A stretch of 64,000 nt of DNA, from contig NZ_KZ119600.1 in the NCBI RefSeq assembly GCF_002153425.1, positions 507,356 through 571,355 on the forward strand, written 5' to 3'. Within the stretch, counting starts at the first letter, position 1, and each line of letters opens with the position of its first letter. The notes under the pieces were generated by a model. That model did not search any database. It was not told the DNA's origin and was given only the letters and a program-made list of their open reading frames with translations. This stretch comes from Litchfieldia alkalitelluris. GTDB lineage: Bacteria; Bacillota; Bacilli; Bacillales; Salisediminibacteriaceae. The position numbers and the translations under genes were made by a program. Below, piece by piece: positions 1 through 8,275 of the stretch.

Positions 1-1
1 G

Positions 2-622
<621 letters not shown>

Positions 623-642
623 TCTCAAGTGGCAGACACAAA

Positions 643-757
643 GCAACTTTACACGGAGTGGCGGGTATGTTAGCCTCCTTGGCGAGCCACAGGTTCTGTA
701 ACCTATGTGGCTTCGTGGCTAGGAACACATGCCCGCAGAGGCTCCGTGTCAAGTTGC
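643..757. repeat. Long imperfect inverted repeat (about 115 bp hairpin) downstream of the transposase
   Basis: The outer arms GCAACTTTACACGGAG (643-658) and CTCCGTGTCAAGTTGC (742-757) pair almost completely. Inner stretches also pair: CGGGTATGT with ACATGCCCG, and GAGCCACA with TGTGGCT. It resembles the other folded intergenic elements in this window in form but not clearly in sequence. It may be the end of the insertion sequence or an independent palindromic element. From 758 to 907 I see no gene. Confidence 0.7.
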
Positions 758-907
758 GAAGAAACGAGAGAACCCAGCTGATGGACATCTAACCAAGTTA
801 TAAGAATATTAAGTATCAGAATTCTTTAACGGAAGTTTGTAAAATCAACTCATATAACCGATATTTCTCTCTAATTTTTGTCTACTTTCTTGACAGAGGA
901 CCAGAAA

Positions 908-1588
908 TGTCCGCAGCGTCGGTGCCAGCGGACAAAATCGAAGGGAAAAGTAGGTGAAATGTCCGCAGCGTCGATGCCAGCGGACAAAATCGAAGGGAAA
1001 AGTAGGTGAAATGTCCGCAGCGTTGATGGCAGCGGACAAAAGTGAAGGGAAAAGAAGTAGAAATGTCCGCAGGAGCGATGCCAGCGGACAAAAGCGAAGG
1101 AAAAAGAAGTAGAAATGTCCGTAGCGTTGGTGCCAGCGGACAAAATCGAAGGGAAAAGTAGGTGAAATGTCCGCAGAATCGATGCCAGCGGACAAAATCG
1201 TAGGAAACTGAAGTAGAAATGTCCGCAGCGTCGGTGCCAGCGGACAAAAGAAAAGGGAAAAGAAGCAGAAATGTCCGCAGCGTCGGTGCCAGCGGACAAA
1301 AGAAAAGGGAAAAGAAGCAGAAATGTCCGCAGCGTCGATGCCAGCGGACAAAATCGAAGGAAACTGAAGTAGAAATGTCCGCAGCGTTGATGGCAGCGGA
1401 CAAAATCGAAGTAAACTGAAGCAGAAATGTCCGCAGGGTCGATGGCAGCGGACAAAAGAGAAGGGAAAAGAAGCAGAAATGTCCGCAGCGTCGATGCCAG
1501 CGGACAAAAGCGAAGGAAACTGAAGTTGAATTGTCCGCACCCCCAATGCCAGCGGACAAAACAGAAGTAAAAAGCCCCAGAAATGTCC
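908..1588. repeat. 52-bp tandem hairpin array 1 (GGACA/TGTCC type)
   Basis: TGTCCGC recurs at 908, 960, 1012, 1064, 1116, 1168, 1220, 1272, 1324, 1376, 1428, 1480, 1532 and (as TGTCCAC) 1584, always exactly 52 bp apart. Each period holds GGACA, 25 A/G-rich bases, TGTCC (35 bp) and a 17-bp spacer of the form GCAGCGTCGATGCCAGC, giving 13 modules from 930. Because GCGGACA and TGTCCGC are complementary, each copy can form hairpins across the 25-base interior or across the spacer. Units differ at scattered positions. The minus strand is open in all three frames, but 52 is not a multiple of three and no ribosome binding site is present, so I treat it as non-coding. Confidence 0.97.
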
Positions 1589-1757
1589 ACAGCAGCACAA
1601 CTACCATCAAACATCCAAATACTGCATCAATCCCTCTGTTAACAAATATCCAATTCTAGTAATTCCCTGCACCCCTTTAATAGTTTTTGTCTAATATAAA
1701 TCGTTTTCCTCACTCTAACGAGTAAACAAAGATATGTTAAAATGAAAATTAGCTTAG

Positions 1758-1771
1758 TGTAAGCGTTTTCT
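1758..1771 (+). promoter_or_regulatory. Putative cre site (CcpA) upstream of the GH10 gene
   Basis: TGTAAGCGTTTTCT matches the catabolite-responsive-element core TGNAANCGNWNNCW at all fixed positions. It lies about 40 bp before the xylanase start, where CcpA binding would give glucose repression. Inference from motif match and position only. Confidence 0.65.
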
Positions 1772-1810
1772 TAATAAACTAAATCTATTAATATAATTGG
1801 AGGTACTATC

Positions 1811-3043
1811 GTGGGACAAAACAATGAATTTGCACATCGTATGGGAAACAAAACAATAAAGCTTGTGGACGCTTCAGGGAATCCTGTTGCAGGGAAGGAA
1901 GTTACACTTAATCTGACAAACCACAAATTCTTATTTGGTTGTAGCCTTTTTGATGCAATAGACGTAGCGAACGAAAATGTACCAGCAGATCGACTAGCTT
2001 TTCAAAAAGAAAAAATTGATAAATTCTTAGATGTATTTAACTCTGCAACTCTACCATTCTATTGGGCGCGCTTTGAGCCTGAGAGAGGGAAACCGCAAAC
2101 GAAGGAATTAAAGGCTACGGCGCAATGGTTAAAAGATAGGAACGTGGCTGTGAAAGGACACCCCCTTTGCTGGCATACGTTGGCAGCACCATGGTTATTG
2201 GAGATGAGTAACGAGGAAATACTAAAAGCTCAATTAGATCGAATTGAAAGAGACGTAACAGATTTCAAAGGTTTAGTTGATACTTGGGATGTTATTAATG
2301 AAGTAGTAATTATGCCGATTTTTGATAAGTACGATAATGGGATTACTCGATTGTCACAAGAGCTTGGTCGTGTTGGGATCGTGAAGGAAATGTTTGCGAA
2401 AACTCGTGAAATGAATCCTGATGCAACGCTCTTAATCAACGACTTCAATACTTCCATTAACTATGAAATTCTCATTGATGGCTGTTTAAATGCAGGCGTG
2501 CCAATTGATGTGATTGGAATTCAGTCCCATCAGCATCAAGGATATTGGGGGCGTGAGAAGTTAGAAGAAGTGTTAGAGCGTTTCTCTCACTTCGGTCTGC
2601 CAATTCATTTTACTGAGAATACGTTGACATCTGGACATATTATGCCGCCAGAAATCGAGGACTTGAACGACTACCAAATTGCTGACTGGCCAACAACGCC
2701 TGAATATGAAGAGCGCCAAGCGAGAGAAGTAGAAGAAATGTATACTATCCTATTTAAGCACCCACTTGTGGAGTCCATCACGACTTGGAAATTCAGTGAT
2801 GATGGGGCTTGGCTTGGAGCACCAGCTGGCTTTTTGAGAAAGGATAATAGTCCAAAACCATCTTATGACGTCCTTAAGAGATTGATTAAAGAAGACTGGC
2901 ATACAAATGTTACGGTAAAAACTGATCAGAATGGCCAACTATCATTCGAAGGCTACCTAGGAGAGTATGAACTTGATTGCGATGGTAAAAAAGCAAGCTT
3001 CCATCTGGAAAAAGAAAGTGGCGTAGAAAAAGTTGAAATTTAA
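1811..3043 (+). CDS. Intracellular GH10 endo-beta-1,4-xylanase
   Basis: Glycoside hydrolase family 10 enzyme that hydrolyses beta-1,4-xylosidic bonds with retention of configuration. The acid/base glutamate is E164 in the WDVINE motif and the nucleophile is E269 in IHFTEN; the GHPLCWH segment near residue 116 lines the -1 subsite. The 410-residue protein starts with GTG at 1811 behind GGAGG and has no signal peptide, so it should act in the cytoplasm on imported xylo-oligosaccharides. The first 45 residues form a short beta-rich lead-in and residues after about 365 look like a small beta appendage. It is a single-gene unit with a cre-like site upstream and a strong terminator downstream; no xylan transporter is adjacent. 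Confidence 0.93.
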   Translation: MGQNNEFAHRMGNKTIKLVDASGNPVAGKEVTLNLTNHKFLFGCSLFDAIDVANENVPADRLAFQKEKIDKFLDVFNSATLPFYWARFEPERGKPQTKELKATAQWLKDRNVAVKGHPLCWHTLAAPWLLEMSNEEILKAQLDRIERDVTDFKGLVDTWDVINEVVIMPIFDKYDNGITRLSQELGRVGIVKEMFAKTREMNPDATLLINDFNTSINYEILIDGCLNAGVPIDVIGIQSHQHQGYWGREKLEEVLERFSHFGLPIHFTENTLTSGHIMPPEIEDLNDYQIADWPTTPEYEERQAREVEEMYTILFKHPLVESITTWKFSDDGAWLGAPAGFLRKDNSPKPSYDVLKRLIKEDWHTNVTVKTDQNGQLSFEGYLGEYELDCDGKKASFHLEKESGVEKVEI

Positions 3044-3100
3044 GTGAAAGTGAAAACTTTACTTCATAATGGCTGAACTAGATAATGCCCTAAAAATCAA

Positions 3101-3147
3101 AAAGAAAACTTCCTTCGCTCTAATCGGTAGGAAGTTTTCTTTTTTAT
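3101..3147 (+). terminator. Rho-independent terminator after the xylanase
   Basis: AAGAAAACTTCC pairs with GGAAGTTTTCTT around a short loop, followed by a T run. Confidence 0.85.
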
Positions 3148-3359
3148 GTTATCCCTACATCTCAAAACCACTTATCTATACAAAAATGCATAAAAAAAAC
3201 GGTTGTAACGTTTTTAATACCTGTTCGTTGGTGCTACAGTAGACATAACATATTTTTTCCCAATTCAATACAAAGGAAAATACTTCCACATTTAATCAGA
3301 CGGATATAAAGGGAAAATAAGCAGAAAGCAACCATGTATAGGGGAAGAAGGGATATAAA

Positions 3360-4865
3360 ATGGCACAACACCAAAAGCCTCAATCTGAATATGCACAACA
3401 CCAAAGTAGTTTTAAGAAAGGCTGGAATTTGGAAAACAGTTATACAACTCTGCCAGATATGTTTCACTCGGCACAAAAGCCAGTCCCAGTAAGGGCGCCA
3501 AAATTAATTAAGTTGAACGAGTCTTTAGGAGAAGCGCTTGGATTGGACGTAAATGAACTCACGAATGATAAAGGCGTTCAAATATTTGCAGGAAATGACA
3601 TACCTGAAGGATCAGAACCTATTTCTCAAGCATATGCAGGTCATCAGTTTGGAAATTTTACGATGCTTGGAGATGGTAGGGCAGTTTTACTAGGAGAACA
3701 AATTACTCCAAACGGTGAGCGAGTAGACATTCAACTGAAAGGTTCAGGAAGGACGCCATACTCCCGTGGCGGAGATGGGCGTGCGACACTTGGACCGATG
3801 CTTAGGGAGTATATTATTAGCGAGGCGATGCATGGGTTGGGGATTCCTACTACGCGAAGCTTAGCAGTCGTAACGACGGGAGAAACGGTGATGCGTGAAA
3901 GGGTGCTACCTGGTGCTATTTTAACGAGGGTCGCCTCCAGTCATATTCGTTTTGGAACGTTTGAATATGCAAGGAGATTTTGTTCGGAGGAAGATTTGAA
4001 GGCTCTAGCAGACTACACCATCGAGCGACATTATCCACAAATAAAATCTTCAACTGAAAATCACTATCTTGTTTTGCTACAAGAAGTTATTCAAAAATAT
4101 GCGTCATTATTGAGTAAATGGCAGGCTGTTGGTTTTATCCATGGCGTAATGAACACGGATAATATGACGTTAAGTGGTGAGACCATTGATTATGGCCCGT
4201 GTGCATTTATGGATAGCTATGATCCTGAGACAGTGTTCAGTTCCATTGACAGGGAAGGGCGCTATGCTTATGGAAATCAGCCTTATATCGGTTCGTGGAA
4301 TCTTTCCCGTTTTGCAGAAACATTGCTACCTCTTTTACATGAAGACGAAGAGACAGCAGTGAATATGGCGCAGAAGGAAATTGCCACTTACAAAGAGCAC
4401 TATTTCTCTGAATGGTTTGGCCAGATGAGGGCTAAATTAGGGATTTTTGATAAAAAAGAGGAAGATGAGGCTCTCATTTCAGATTTACTTCAAATCATGA
4501 AGGGAGCTTCTGCAGATTATACGAATACGTTCCGAGCATTAACACAAAATAATTTAGATGTATTAGATTTATTTGAAAAACCGGAATTCAAGAGCTGGCA
4601 TGAAAGATGGGAGCAAAGGCGTCGGGAACAAGAGGAGTCTGAGGAGGATTCCTATGAGTTAATGAGGAAGACCAACCCTCAAGTTATTCCACGCAACCAT
4701 CTAGTGGAAGAAGCTTTGGACGCAGCTGTAGAAAAAGAGGATTTCAGTGTCCTGGAGAGTCTGTTAGACGTTTTAACTAACCCATTCGATTTTTCCAAGG
4801 AACAAGGAAAATATTGTTCACCAGCTGCATCAAATGCCCCATACCGAACGTACTGCGGGACTTAA
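3360..4865 (+). CDS. selO: SelO/YdiU-family protein adenylyltransferase
   Basis: Pseudokinase-fold enzyme that transfers AMP from ATP to protein side chains (AMPylation), linked in other bacteria to redox homeostasis. The 501-residue length is normal. The nucleotide-binding stretch [15 protein letters not shown] lies at about 127-141, the catalytic HGVMNTDN motif gives D267 and N268, and the metal-binding DYGP motif gives D277. The family tail PYRTYCGT is intact. It starts at ATG 3360 behind AGGGGAAGAAGGG. It appears to be monocistronic, with a 70-bp gap to the next gene. Confidence 0.94.
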   Translation: MAQHQKPQSEYAQHQSSFKKGWNLENSYTTLPDMFHSAQKPVPVRAPKLIKLNESLGEALGLDVNELTNDKGVQIFAGNDIPEGSEPISQAYAGHQFGNFTMLGDGRAVLLGEQITPNGERVDIQLKGSGRTPYSRGGDGRATLGPMLREYIISEAMHGLGIPTTRSLAVVTTGETVMRERVLPGAILTRVASSHIRFGTFEYARRFCSEEDLKALADYTIERHYPQIKSSTENHYLVLLQEVIQKYASLLSKWQAVGFIHGVMNTDNMTLSGETIDYGPCAFMDSYDPETVFSSIDREGRYAYGNQPYIGSWNLSRFAETLLPLLHEDEETAVNMAQKEIATYKEHYFSEWFGQMRAKLGIFDKKEEDEALISDLLQIMKGASADYTNTFRALTQNNLDVLDLFEKPEFKSWHERWEQRRREQEESEEDSYELMRKTNPQVIPRNHLVEEALDAAVEKEDFSVLESLLDVLTNPFDFSKEQGKYCSPAASNAPYRTYCGT

Positions 4866-4937
4866 TTCATGAAAAATAAAGGTCTGTCCATGAATAGAGA
4901 AGAGCTGTTTCCCAAAAACTAGTCTAGAGGTGATGAC

Positions 4938-5414
4938 GTGAGTAGAGGAATTATAACAGCGTTATTTGCAATAGGACTGGCACAGTTTTTAAAAATACCG
5001 TTAAAGCAAGTGAAATCAAAAAAAAGGTCTTGGGAAGCAATCTTTCAATCCGGTGGTATGCCAAGCTCCCATTCAGCAGGGGTAGCTTCTTTGGCAACCT
5101 ATACTGGGCTCCGCTTAGGGATGAGAAAGCTTGATTTTGCCTTAGCAGTCATATTTGGATTAATTGTCATGTATGACGCTCAAGGTATTCGCAGATATGC
5201 AGGGGAAACCTCCATGAAGGTAAATGAACTGGAAGAAAAGGTGGAGCGCCTAGCGGGAGAGTCTACAGGAAATTACCATGACAAAAAAGAAAAGCGGCTT
5301 AAGGAACAGTTAGGTCACCAACCTGAAGAGGTAGCAGTTGGGGCTATATTAGGAATTATCATTGGAACGTTCAGTTATTTGTTTTCAAGAAGAAGGAAAT
5401 TTATATTTAATTAA
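4938..5414 (+). CDS. YuiD-like divergent PAP2 (DUF212) membrane protein
   Basis: Small membrane protein of 158 residues related to the acid phosphatase/haloperoxidase fold. The MPSSHSAG motif (residues 41-48) corresponds to the conserved phosphatase motif, but the family lacks the full catalytic set, so its activity is unknown. Hydrophobic segments lie near residues 3-20, 45-60, 70-85 and 133-152. The start is GTG 4938 behind AGAGGTGATG. A homologue exists in Bacillus subtilis (YuiD) without established function. Confidence 0.85.
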   Translation: MSRGIITALFAIGLAQFLKIPLKQVKSKKRSWEAIFQSGGMPSSHSAGVASLATYTGLRLGMRKLDFALAVIFGLIVMYDAQGIRRYAGETSMKVNELEEKVERLAGESTGNYHDKKEKRLKEQLGHQPEEVAVGAILGIIIGTFSYLFSRRRKFIFN

Positions 5415-5423
5415 GTAAGGTAA

Positions 5424-5457
5424 CCGGCATTTCTATTGTAGAAGTGTCGGCTTTTCC
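5424..5457 (+). terminator. Rho-independent terminator after the YuiD-like gene
   Basis: CCGGCATTTCTA pairs with TAGAAGTGTCGG (a few mismatches), followed by CTTTT. Confidence 0.7.
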
Positions 5458-5512
5458 TAGTCCTTGAAATAAATGTTTAGTTAAAAGATAAAATGAAATA
5501 GGAGTCAACTTG

Positions 5513-6403
5513 ATGGAGAAGATATTCAAACAATTTTTTGCCAATCGTACTGCAGTCATTGCTACGATGCATCATAAGGAAAAGGTTATCGCTCCTTTGC
5601 TGGAAAGGGAACTTGGGGTTAAAACTATTGTCACTAAGCAGTTAGATACAGATGCATTCGGGACGTTTACAATGGAAGTGGAGAGGCCAGGAAATCAACT
5701 AGAAGCAGCTAGAAAAAAGTTAGCAGAGGCATTAAGGCAGACAAACACAACATTGGGGGTCGCAAGTGAAGGATCTTTCGGATCACACCCGGTTTTTCCC
5801 CTTGCCCCTTATAACAGAGAGTTAATGTTGTTTTTAGACAGGGAAATGGACATAGAGGTGACTGGCTATGTTGCAAATAGCAACACAAATTATTCCCAAA
5901 AAGAGATCAGGAGTTATGAGGAGGCGATGGAATTCGCCCTCGCAATCGGTTTTCCTGAACATGCAGTGATCTTAAAAAGGGTACGAAACACTTCAAATGA
6001 AGAAGTTGAGCTGGTCAAGGGGATAACAACGGAATCGGACCTAGCCAATGCAATGATAGATTTGCAAAGGTCAAATCGCAATGTCACTTCCATTTCTGAT
6101 TGCACTCTTGTCATAGAAACGGATATGCGGGCTATGTATAACCCAACTCGCATGAAGAATATTAAGTTAGCTACAGAAGATTTATTGGAGAAACTAAAGT
6201 CAGTTTGTCCAAAATGTGATACGCCAGGCTTTAGTCTTCATGATGTGAAGAAGGGATTACCATGTGAATGGTGTCATATGCCAACCAATGCGACCCTTGC
6301 TCATGTGTATCAATGCCAGAAGTGCACTTATGTAGAAGAAAAACAACGCCCTGATGGAATGAATTATGCCGATCCTGCACATTGTAACTTTTGCAATCCA
6401 TAA
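5513..6403 (+). CDS. DUF6671-like protein with C-terminal zinc ribbons
   Basis: Protein of about 296 residues whose function I cannot name. The N-terminal two thirds carry the conserved pattern I associate with DUF6671: TMHHKEKVIAP near residue 19, DTDAFGTFTMEV near 46 and the ASEGSFGSHP motif near 85. The last 80 residues hold four CxxC pairs (CPKC, CEWC, CQKC, CNFC), which suggests two bound zinc ions. A TTG at 5510 is also in frame, but GGAG at 5501 is better spaced from ATG 5513, so I chose that start. It stands alone between two terminators. Confidence 0.75.
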   Translation: MEKIFKQFFANRTAVIATMHHKEKVIAPLLERELGVKTIVTKQLDTDAFGTFTMEVERPGNQLEAARKKLAEALRQTNTTLGVASEGSFGSHPVFPLAPYNRELMLFLDREMDIEVTGYVANSNTNYSQKEIRSYEEAMEFALAIGFPEHAVILKRVRNTSNEEVELVKGITTESDLANAMIDLQRSNRNVTSISDCTLVIETDMRAMYNPTRMKNIKLATEDLLEKLKSVCPKCDTPGFSLHDVKKGLPCEWCHMPTNATLAHVYQCQKCTYVEEKQRPDGMNYADPAHCNFCNP

Positions 6404-6447
6404 GAAGCCAAGCGCTAGCGATTAAGTTAGGGCTTGGCTTCTTCATT
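6402..6447. terminator. Bidirectional terminator between convergent genes
   Basis: AAGAAGCCAAGC pairs perfectly with GCTTGGCTTCTT. It sits between the convergent DUF6671-like gene and the oxidase-like membrane gene and can serve both strands. Confidence 0.85.
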
Positions 6448-6832
6448 ACTTTAGTTTAAAGTTTTCTGGTCGAACATTTTTCAATACATTAATGGCAAAT
6501 AAAACGACACCAATTGTTAAGATAATTCCACCAATTCCAACGATAGGACCTAAGGCATCATTCCCAGTTTTGATTAAGGAAAAAAGAGCAATCATCATGA
6601 TGATCAAGCCGATATTGTGCAGTACAAAATGACCCTTACCTAGAATATCTTCAGTAGCTTTAGGAAATAGAAAATAAATTAGTCCTGCTAAAGTCATGGA
6701 CGTCCAGCCAAGTAAATTAATTTGTGCATGGACACCTGTGAGTGAATAATCATGAGTCATAGACATATAAAGACCTAGAGAAACCCCAATGACAAAGTAA
6801 ACTACTGAAATTTTTATAAACTGAATACCCAA
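6446..6832 (-). CDS. Small heme-copper-oxidase subunit I-like membrane protein
   Basis: About 128 residues with four predicted membrane segments. The motif GVHAQINLLGW and a later LHNIGL resemble the heme-binding histidine segments of cytochrome oxidase subunit I, but at a quarter of the normal length and without the CuB histidines. Such proteins are often labelled cytochrome c oxidase; a heme-binding or redox-sensing role is only inference. The start is uncertain: TTG at 6838 is only 3 nt from GGAGG, whereas TTG at 6832 has a 9-nt spacer and is preferred. Upstream, AGTGTT/AACACT arms (6862-6882) form a possible operator. Confidence 0.7.
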   Translation of the reverse strand: MGIQFIKISVVYFVIGVSLGLYMSMTHDYSLTGVHAQINLLGWTSMTLAGLIYFLFPKATEDILGKGHFVLHNIGLIIMMIALFSLIKTGNDALGPIVGIGGIILTIGVVLFAINVLKNVRPENFKLK

Positions 6833-7133
6833 CCTCAATCCCCTCCCTCTTGTGTTATTTTAGTGTTTTTAAACATAACACTTTCTATATATAGGTATTT
6901 TCAACCCTGTATAAAATGACAAAGAATATAAGCCGTTTTTCCTAAGCAGTTTGTATGTATTATATTTTTAACTAAGTCAAAAAGCCGTATAAGTATACTG
7001 AAATAACGAAATCGTTGCTTGATATGTTCAATCATTTGTTTTATTGGAGTTTGATACATTACCAGTTTGGTTTAAAAAGATGTATAAAGTGAATAGGGAT
7101 ATAACTTTTATTTTTATAAGGGGTAATTTTTTT
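6833..7133. other. Intergenic region before sda
   Basis: AT-rich spacer of about 300 bp holding the divergent control regions of the oxidase-like gene and sda. The only structure I see is the inverted repeat AGTGTT-N9-AACACT at 6862-6882. No further gene is recognised; an ATG-less extension of the sda frame back to 7044 has no ribosome binding site. Confidence 0.5.
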
Positions 7134-7286
7134 ATGTATCAATTAAGAGACGAAGAGCTAGTAAGGGCTTATGAGGACGCGAAGTATTTCTCATTAGATA
7201 TGGAATTTATAGAACTATTAGAAAAAGAAATAACAAGAAGAAGACTAGTAACACATGAAGATGGAAGAATGAAGAAGCTGTATTAA
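7134..7286 (+). CDS. sda: Sda-type sporulation histidine kinase inhibitor
   Basis: Fifty-residue helical-hairpin protein. Sda binds the dimerisation/phosphotransfer domain of KinA-type kinases and blocks phosphate flow to Spo0A when replication is disturbed. The core LRDEELVRAYEDA, then DMEFIELLEKEITRR, follows the Sda pattern closely. The true start is ATG 7134 behind AAGGGG; the reading frame extends upstream to 7044 but without a ribosome binding site. It has an extra basic tail (about 6 residues) compared with the shortest family members. The neighbours downstream are a response regulator and a histidine kinase, which makes a local target possible. Confidence 0.85.
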   Translation: MYQLRDEELVRAYEDAKYFSLDMEFIELLEKEITRRRLVTHEDGRMKKLY

Positions 7287-7386
7287 GTGGTAATGTGTAC
7301 CTATTATAATATGATCTTAGATAGGTAGTTAGATAATGATACAATAGAACTAATAAATATTAATTTTCTTTTAAGGGAGGCTTTTG

Positions 7387-8124
7387 ATGGACTCGAAAAT
7401 AAAAATACTCATTGCAGAAGATGATCTAGATACACAAGAAATTATTGCGAGTTTTATTAACCCTCTTAAAGCCTTTGAAATTATTGGATCGGTACATGAT
7501 GGTGAAAGTCTTGTTGAAATGATGGTAGACTTGGGTCCAGATTTAATCATTGCTGATATAAATATGCCAAATATTAACGGAATAGATGCCATAAGGCAAT
7601 GTATTCAAATTCGACCATCTATTAAATTTATATTCCTAACCGGTCATAAGGAATACGCCACTACTGCATTTGATTTAAACGCTGTAGATTATTTATTAAA
7701 GCCCCTTAAAAAAGACCGCTTATATGTTGGACTCGAAAAGGCTAAATGCTTTCTTCATAAGAAAAAGATGACAGAGAAGGATCGGAAAATACTAACCGTT
7801 AAGGTGGCTAGGGCATCATTTTTTATACATTTTAGCAGTATTCTTTTCATAGAGAAGGAAAATCGTAAGACAGTTATTCACACTCTTGATGAAAAGTATG
7901 AAACAAACGAAACATTGGAAAGTATTTATAAACGGTTAAATCTAGATTTTTTCCGAACCCATCGCTCTTTCATAGTTAATATCCATTGGATCTCTCATAT
8001 TACAGGAGAAGGGGAAACGTACTTTGCTCATCTCAGAAAGTATCCTCAATATGTTCATGTATCTAAGCTGCGACTCAACGAATTATATAAAGAGTTATCC
8101 ACTCATATAGAAACGACTAAATAA
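7387..8124 (+). CDS. LytTR-family response regulator
   Basis: Two-component regulator of 245 residues. The receiver domain (1-120) has acidic residues E11, D12 and D13 and the phosphoacceptor D57 in the IIADINMPN segment; the LytTR DNA-binding domain follows at about 140-238 with the FFRTHRSFIVN motif. The frame is open from TTG 7384, but GGGAGG at 7374-7379 is better spaced from ATG 7387. A small hairpin terminator follows directly, so it is separate from the hybrid kinase 150 bp further on, although the two may still act together. Confidence 0.92.
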   Translation: MDSKIKILIAEDDLDTQEIIASFINPLKAFEIIGSVHDGESLVEMMVDLGPDLIIADINMPNINGIDAIRQCIQIRPSIKFIFLTGHKEYATTAFDLNAVDYLLKPLKKDRLYVGLEKAKCFLHKKKMTEKDRKILTVKVARASFFIHFSSILFIEKENRKTVIHTLDEKYETNETLESIYKRLNLDFFRTHRSFIVNIHWISHITGEGETYFAHLRKYPQYVHVSKLRLNELYKELSTHIETTK

Positions 8125-8146
8125 CGCCTTTGCGTTATTTTTTTTT
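8121..8146 (+). terminator. Terminator after the LytTR regulator
   Basis: ATAACGC-CTTT-GCGTTAT followed by eight or nine T residues. Confidence 0.85.
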
Positions 8147-8275
8147 GAATAAACTACCCTGACAATAGATTCTGTATGGAGGTTTACCTAATTATTACCA
8201 GTTCTTACAACCTTTCCGTTTTAGTAGTCTTCTTATAAAATATATATATATCTATTTTTTATATGGAGGTATTTT

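Noticed and set aside
908-1588. CRISPR array.
   Set aside because: Neighbouring units repeat over their whole 52 bp, without unique spacers, and no cas gene is present; the same holds for the other two arrays.
845-1614. Three long overlapping minus-strand frames with repeated FVRWHRRCGHF-type segments.
   Set aside because: They are produced by the 52-bp array being open in all frames; the phase shifts at each unit, no ribosome site or start is credible, and the three frames are the same repeat read in rotation.
5914-6153. Minus-strand frame of 79 codons inside the DUF6671-like gene.
   Set aside because: Shadow of the plus-strand coding region; no start site and no conserved features.
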